Positions 61,479-64,000 of a stretch of 64,000 nucleotides of DNA are shown here, piece by piece; positions within the stretch are counted from its first letter, which is position 1; each line of letters opens with the position of its first letter. The notes beneath the pieces were generated by a model that saw nothing but the letters and a program-made list of their open reading frames with translations, had not been told where the DNA came from and ran no database searches. Both the position numbers and the translations under genes were made by a program. This stretch comes from Phytohabitans kaempferiae. GTDB lineage: Bacteria; Actinomycetota; Actinomycetes; Mycobacteriales; Micromonosporaceae. The stretch is from positions 1 through 64,000 of the forward strand of contig NZ_JBHLUH010000049.1 of assembly GCF_042433955.1 (NCBI RefSeq), given 5' to 3'.

Positions 61479-63035
61479 ATGATGAAGCTGGTCCGGCGCG
61501 TCCCGCTGCGCGTCAAGCTTGTGACCTCGGTGCTCGTCCTGGTCGGCGTGGCCCTCCTCGTGATCAGCATCGGCAGTGCGCTCGCCCTGCGCAGCTACCT
61601 GATCGACAAGGTCGACAGTGAGCTCAACACGCTGACCAACGCGGCCGCCACGTCGGTGATGAGCGGAAAGGACGTCTACGTCGGTATCACCGCCGATATC
61701 CTCGTCGCGACCGCCACGCCCGATACGGTCAAGATGTCCGAAGTCTCCAGCCTGCTCAAAGCAAGCCAGTTGCCCCCGTTGCCCACCGACTACGCGGGGT
61801 TCAAGGAGCACGTCGACGAGCCCTACACGGTCAAGGCGGCTGACCCGCGCGTGCGGTGGCGGGTCCTGGTCACCCAGCTGCCAAACGGCTACCTGATCGC
61901 GGTGGCGCAGAGCCTCGTCGACGTCGACGAGGCGGTCACCCGGCTGATCTGGGTCGACGCGCTGGTCGGCGGGGCCGTGCTGATCCTGCTGGCGACGATC
62001 GGCGCGGCGATCGTCCGCAGCAGCCTGGGGCCCCTGATCGAGATCGAACGCACCGCCGCCGCGATCGCCGGCGGCGATCTCACTCGCCGTGTCCCCGACC
62101 CCGAGCCGGGGGAGGAAGAGCCACAGACCGAGCTAGGGCGGCTGTCGCGCGCGCTCAACGCGATGCTGACGCAGATCGAGTCCGCGTTCACCGCGCGTGC
62201 CGCCTCCGAGTCCGCTGCCCGCTCCGCGGAGATGGCCGCCCGCGACGCCGCCTTCGCGGCCCAGGCGTCCGAGGCGCGGGCCCGCCGCTCGGAGGAGCGG
62301 ATGCGGCAGTTCGTCGCCGACGCCTCGCACGAGTTGCGGACCCCGCTGACCACGATCAGGGGCTTCGCCGAGCTCTACCGGCAGGGGGCCGCGAGCACAC
62401 CGGAAGACGTCGCCCGGATCGTGCGCCGGATCGAAGACGAAGCGTCCCGTATGGGCCTGCTCGTCCAGGACCTGCTGCTCCTGGCCCGGCTCGACCGCGA
62501 GCGCCCGGTGGAGCTGGCCCCGGTGGAGCTGCCCGTGCTCGCCGCCGACGCGGTGCAGGCCGCTCGCGCGGTGGCGCCCGAGCGCGACATCCGGCTGGAG
62601 GTCACGCCCGGCGCCGGGCCGCTGGTCGTGCTCGGCGACGACGGCCGGCTGCGCCAGGTGATCAGCAACCTGATGACCAACGCGCTCACGCACACGCCGC
62701 CGACCGCGTCCATCTTCCTCCGCCTGCGCTCCGAGCCGCTCGGCGCGCGGGAGGGGCGGGCGGTGATCGAGGTGGCCGACACCGGGCCGGGCCTCTCGCC
62801 CGAGCAGGCCGACCGGGTCTTCGAGCGCTTCTACCGCGCCGACGCCGCCCGCACGAGGCGGGCCGACGGCGCCGCCGGCAGCGGCCTGGGCCTGGCGATC
62901 GTCGCCGCGCTGGTGGCCGCGCACAACGGCACCGTCGAAGTCGACTCGGCTCCGGATAAAGGCGCGACCTTCCGGGTACGCCTCCCGTTGGCACCGGAAG
63001 ACAGCGAGGCGTTGGCGTCCGACGACGGCGAGTGA
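61479..63035 (+). CDS. mprB: MprB-like sensor histidine kinase
   Basis: 518 residues: helix 1 (KLVTSVLVLVGVALLVISIG), an extracellular sensor domain (~40-150), helix 2 (LVGGAVLILLATIGAAIV), HAMP (AIAGGDLTRRVPD), a coiled helix, the H-box DASHELRTPL with the phosphorylated His284, and the ATPase domain (ISNLMTNALTHTP; VADTGPGLSPEQADRVFERF; GSGLGLAIVAAL). The ATG at 61479 is immediately before a second ATG. 197 bp after the response regulator with no gene between. The extracellular region is expected to sense envelope stress. Confidence 0.9.
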   Translation: MMKLVRRVPLRVKLVTSVLVLVGVALLVISIGSALALRSYLIDKVDSELNTLTNAAATSVMSGKDVYVGITADILVATATPDTVKMSEVSSLLKASQLPPLPTDYAGFKEHVDEPYTVKAADPRVRWRVLVTQLPNGYLIAVAQSLVDVDEAVTRLIWVDALVGGAVLILLATIGAAIVRSSLGPLIEIERTAAAIAGGDLTRRVPDPEPGEEEPQTELGRLSRALNAMLTQIESAFTARAASESAARSAEMAARDAAFAAQASEARARRSEERMRQFVADASHELRTPLTTIRGFAELYRQGAASTPEDVARIVRRIEDEASRMGLLVQDLLLLARLDRERPVELAPVELPVLAADAVQAARAVAPERDIRLEVTPGAGPLVVLGDDGRLRQVISNLMTNALTHTPPTASIFLRLRSEPLGAREGRAVIEVADTGPGLSPEQADRVFERFYRADAARTRRADGAAGSGLGLAIVAALVAAHNGTVEVDSAPDKGATFRVRLPLAPEDSEALASDDGE

Positions 63036-63049
63036 TTCACAGGGAACCT

Positions 63050-63065
63050 TCAGTGCGGTTTCAGG
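63050..63065 (+). promoter_or_regulatory. second MprA-like direct repeat, upstream of the protease gene
   Basis: TTCAG at 63050-63054 and 63061-63065, the same 11-bp period as 60518-60534. It is 34 bases before the start of the first micro-ORF (63099), so it could bring the PepD-like gene under its own response regulator. Confidence 0.5.
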
Positions 63066-63098
63066 AGCGTTGAAGAGCCAACGGGGAAAGTAAATGTC

Positions 63099-63253
63099 AT
63101 GAGCGAGCGCAGCGAGCGAATCATTGAGCAGTGCGCGGTTGGTGCCTCATGGCCGCCCGCCGCGGATCGAGGATTGTCATGAGCGAGCGGATCATCAAAC
63201 TCAGTGGGTGGGGAGCCTCGTGCCCGCCCGCAGCGAAGCGAGGACGGGCATGA
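63099..63253 (+). repeat. two tandem start-codon repeats encoding coupled micro-ORFs
   Basis: Unit A (63099-63182) begins ATGAGCGAGCG and encodes a 27-aa peptide starting MSERSERIIEQ. Unit B (63179-63253) also begins ATGAGCGAGCG and encodes 24 aa starting MSERIIKLSGWGAS. Each stop overlaps the next ATG (ATGA), and the second leads into the protease gene at 63250, which itself starts MSDRES. The units share the CCGCCCGC..GCG..CGAGGA core. They look like members of a repeat family that carries a start codon. Confidence 0.85.
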
Positions 63254-64000
63254 GCGACCGCGAGAGCAACCCGCAGGGGCAGCCGGCCGGCCCCGATGCC
63301 GAGCCGTCGCAGCCGACCCCCGAGCCGCCAGCCGCGGCACGGGAGCAGGCCGACTCGGCTGACCAGACCCAGCAGATGCCGGCCACCCCGCCCGCCGCGC
63401 CGGCGGCTCCGGCCGGGCCGCCCGCGACCGCGCCGGTGACCCCGCCCGCGCCGCCCGCGACTCCGGCCGGTGGGGCGCCCGCGACGCCGCCGGTGCCTCC
63501 GCACGCCGCGCCGCCGCCCGGGCCGTACGCGCCGGCGCCCAGCCCGTGGCAGCACCCCGACCGTGTGCACCAGCCGACCTGGCCGGGCAACGCGGGCTAC
63601 GCCGGCGGTGCCGTGCCCCAGCCCGGTCCCGCCCCGGCCGGCCCGTACGCGCCGGTCTCCGGCCCGCACGTGCCCACCTCGGCCGCGCCCGCAGGTGGCC
63701 TGCCGTCCGCGCACGGCCCGGTCTCCGGCTCGGCGGCGCCCGGCTCGGTGCCGCCGGCGAGCGGTGGTGCCCCGCACTACGGTCCGTACCCTCCCGGTCA
63801 GGCACCGGTGTGGGCACAGCCGCCCGGCGTGCACCCGCACCAGCAGCGCCCCAGCCGCTTCGGGCGGTACGCGCTGCTCGGCGTCGCCGCTCTGGTGCTG
63901 ATGGCCGGCTCGGGCCTCGTCGGTGGCGCGATCGCCACGGCGTTCGGCGAGTCCGGCCCGACGATCAACCGCACGTACTCCGCGGCACCGGTCATCAGCC
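63250..64000 (+). CDS. PepD/HtrA-like serine protease, 5' part only
   Basis: Partial gene that runs off the window. The first 250 residues show a long Pro/Ala-rich cytoplasmic region (residues ~15-205) and then one transmembrane helix (RYALLGVAALVLMAGSGLVG). The extracytoplasmic protease domain is expected beyond the end; no catalytic residue is visible. The call rests on this N-terminal plan and on the MprAB-like genes upstream (mprA-mprB-pepD in mycobacteria). ATG at 63250 overlaps the micro-ORF stop. Confidence 0.7.
   Translation, partial: MSDRESNPQGQPAGPDAEPSQPTPEPPAAAREQADSADQTQQMPATPPAAPAAPAGPPATAPVTPPAPPATPAGGAPATPPVPPHAAPPPGPYAPAPSPWQHPDRVHQPTWPGNAGYAGGAVPQPGPAPAGPYAPVSGPHVPTSAAPAGGLPSAHGPVSGSAAPGSVPPASGGAPHYGPYPPGQAPVWAQPPGVHPHQQRPSRFGRYALLGVAALVLMAGSGLVGGAIATAFGESGPTINRTYSAAPVIS

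Overview
The window is a 64 kb piece of a high-GC actinobacterial chromosome. Several features point to the family Micromonosporaceae: GC-rich third codon positions, many GTG starts, GTGA/ATGA stop-start overlaps, a conservon (cvnA-B-C-D), a nickel superoxide dismutase with its own processing peptidase, Kgd-type 2-oxoglutarate decarboxylase/dehydrogenase, NgcEFG-like chito-sugar uptake, and intergenic repeats that begin ATGAGCGAGCG. I see no phage, transposase, CRISPR array, rRNA or tRNA. Genus-level placement is inference.

Layout. 0-10 kb: a FadR-type regulator, an anti-sigma-like ATPase, a GNAT enzyme, sodN with divergent sodX, NADP malic enzyme, a quinone oxidoreductase-like dehydrogenase, a sirtuin between two paralogous lipoprotein hydrolases, and an MMPL exporter. 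10-16 kb: a small membrane protein, ackA-pta, and an ECF sigma factor coupled to a PAS-EAL cyclic-di-GMP protein. 16-23.4 kb: one operon (RpiR regulator, SIS protein, NgcEFG-like ABC importer, GH16 enzyme with a chitin-binding module, BadF-type sugar kinase) for outside degradation, uptake and phosphorylation of chitin-type sugars, with an operator spanning its promoter and ribosome-binding site. 23.4-24.4 kb: a secreted CBM2 protein and a half-size double-psi barrel protein. 24.4-30.7 kb: a conservon extended at both ends by a second membrane sensor and a repeat-rich protein. 31.3-36.9 kb: a MoxR ATPase/VWA pair, a K+ channel with RCK domain, a cupin and a small membrane protein.

37-45.4 kb is the most unusual part. 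It holds a tightly coupled three-gene module (kinase-like/PLD-like fusion, radical SAM enzyme, HD-like protein) with no obvious described counterpart, and a complete small RiPP locus (precursor, FxsB-type radical SAM/SPASM maturase, HExxH enzyme) whose precursor ends W-N-A-A-I-G instead of the usual FxSxx. Between them sits an SDR gene coupled to the two fused ends of a gutted threonine synthase. A frameshifted beta-helix pseudogene follows at 45.4 kb.

45.7-64 kb: a TetR regulator divergent from cydAB, an SDR/MerR pair with a textbook MerR promoter, pirin, kgd with a small DUF6104-like partner, an ABC-2 transporter, an OlsB/OlsA-like ornithine-lipid pair, a DUF4097-PadR autoregulated pair, and an MprA-MprB-PepD-like envelope-stress system. 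The protease gene of that system runs off the end and is preceded by two tandem, stop-start-coupled micro-ORFs that resemble its own start. Many genes have a TANNNT -10 hexamer 5-7 nt before the start codon, which implies leaderless mRNAs and was used to choose starts. All calls rest on reading the sequence; no database search was run.
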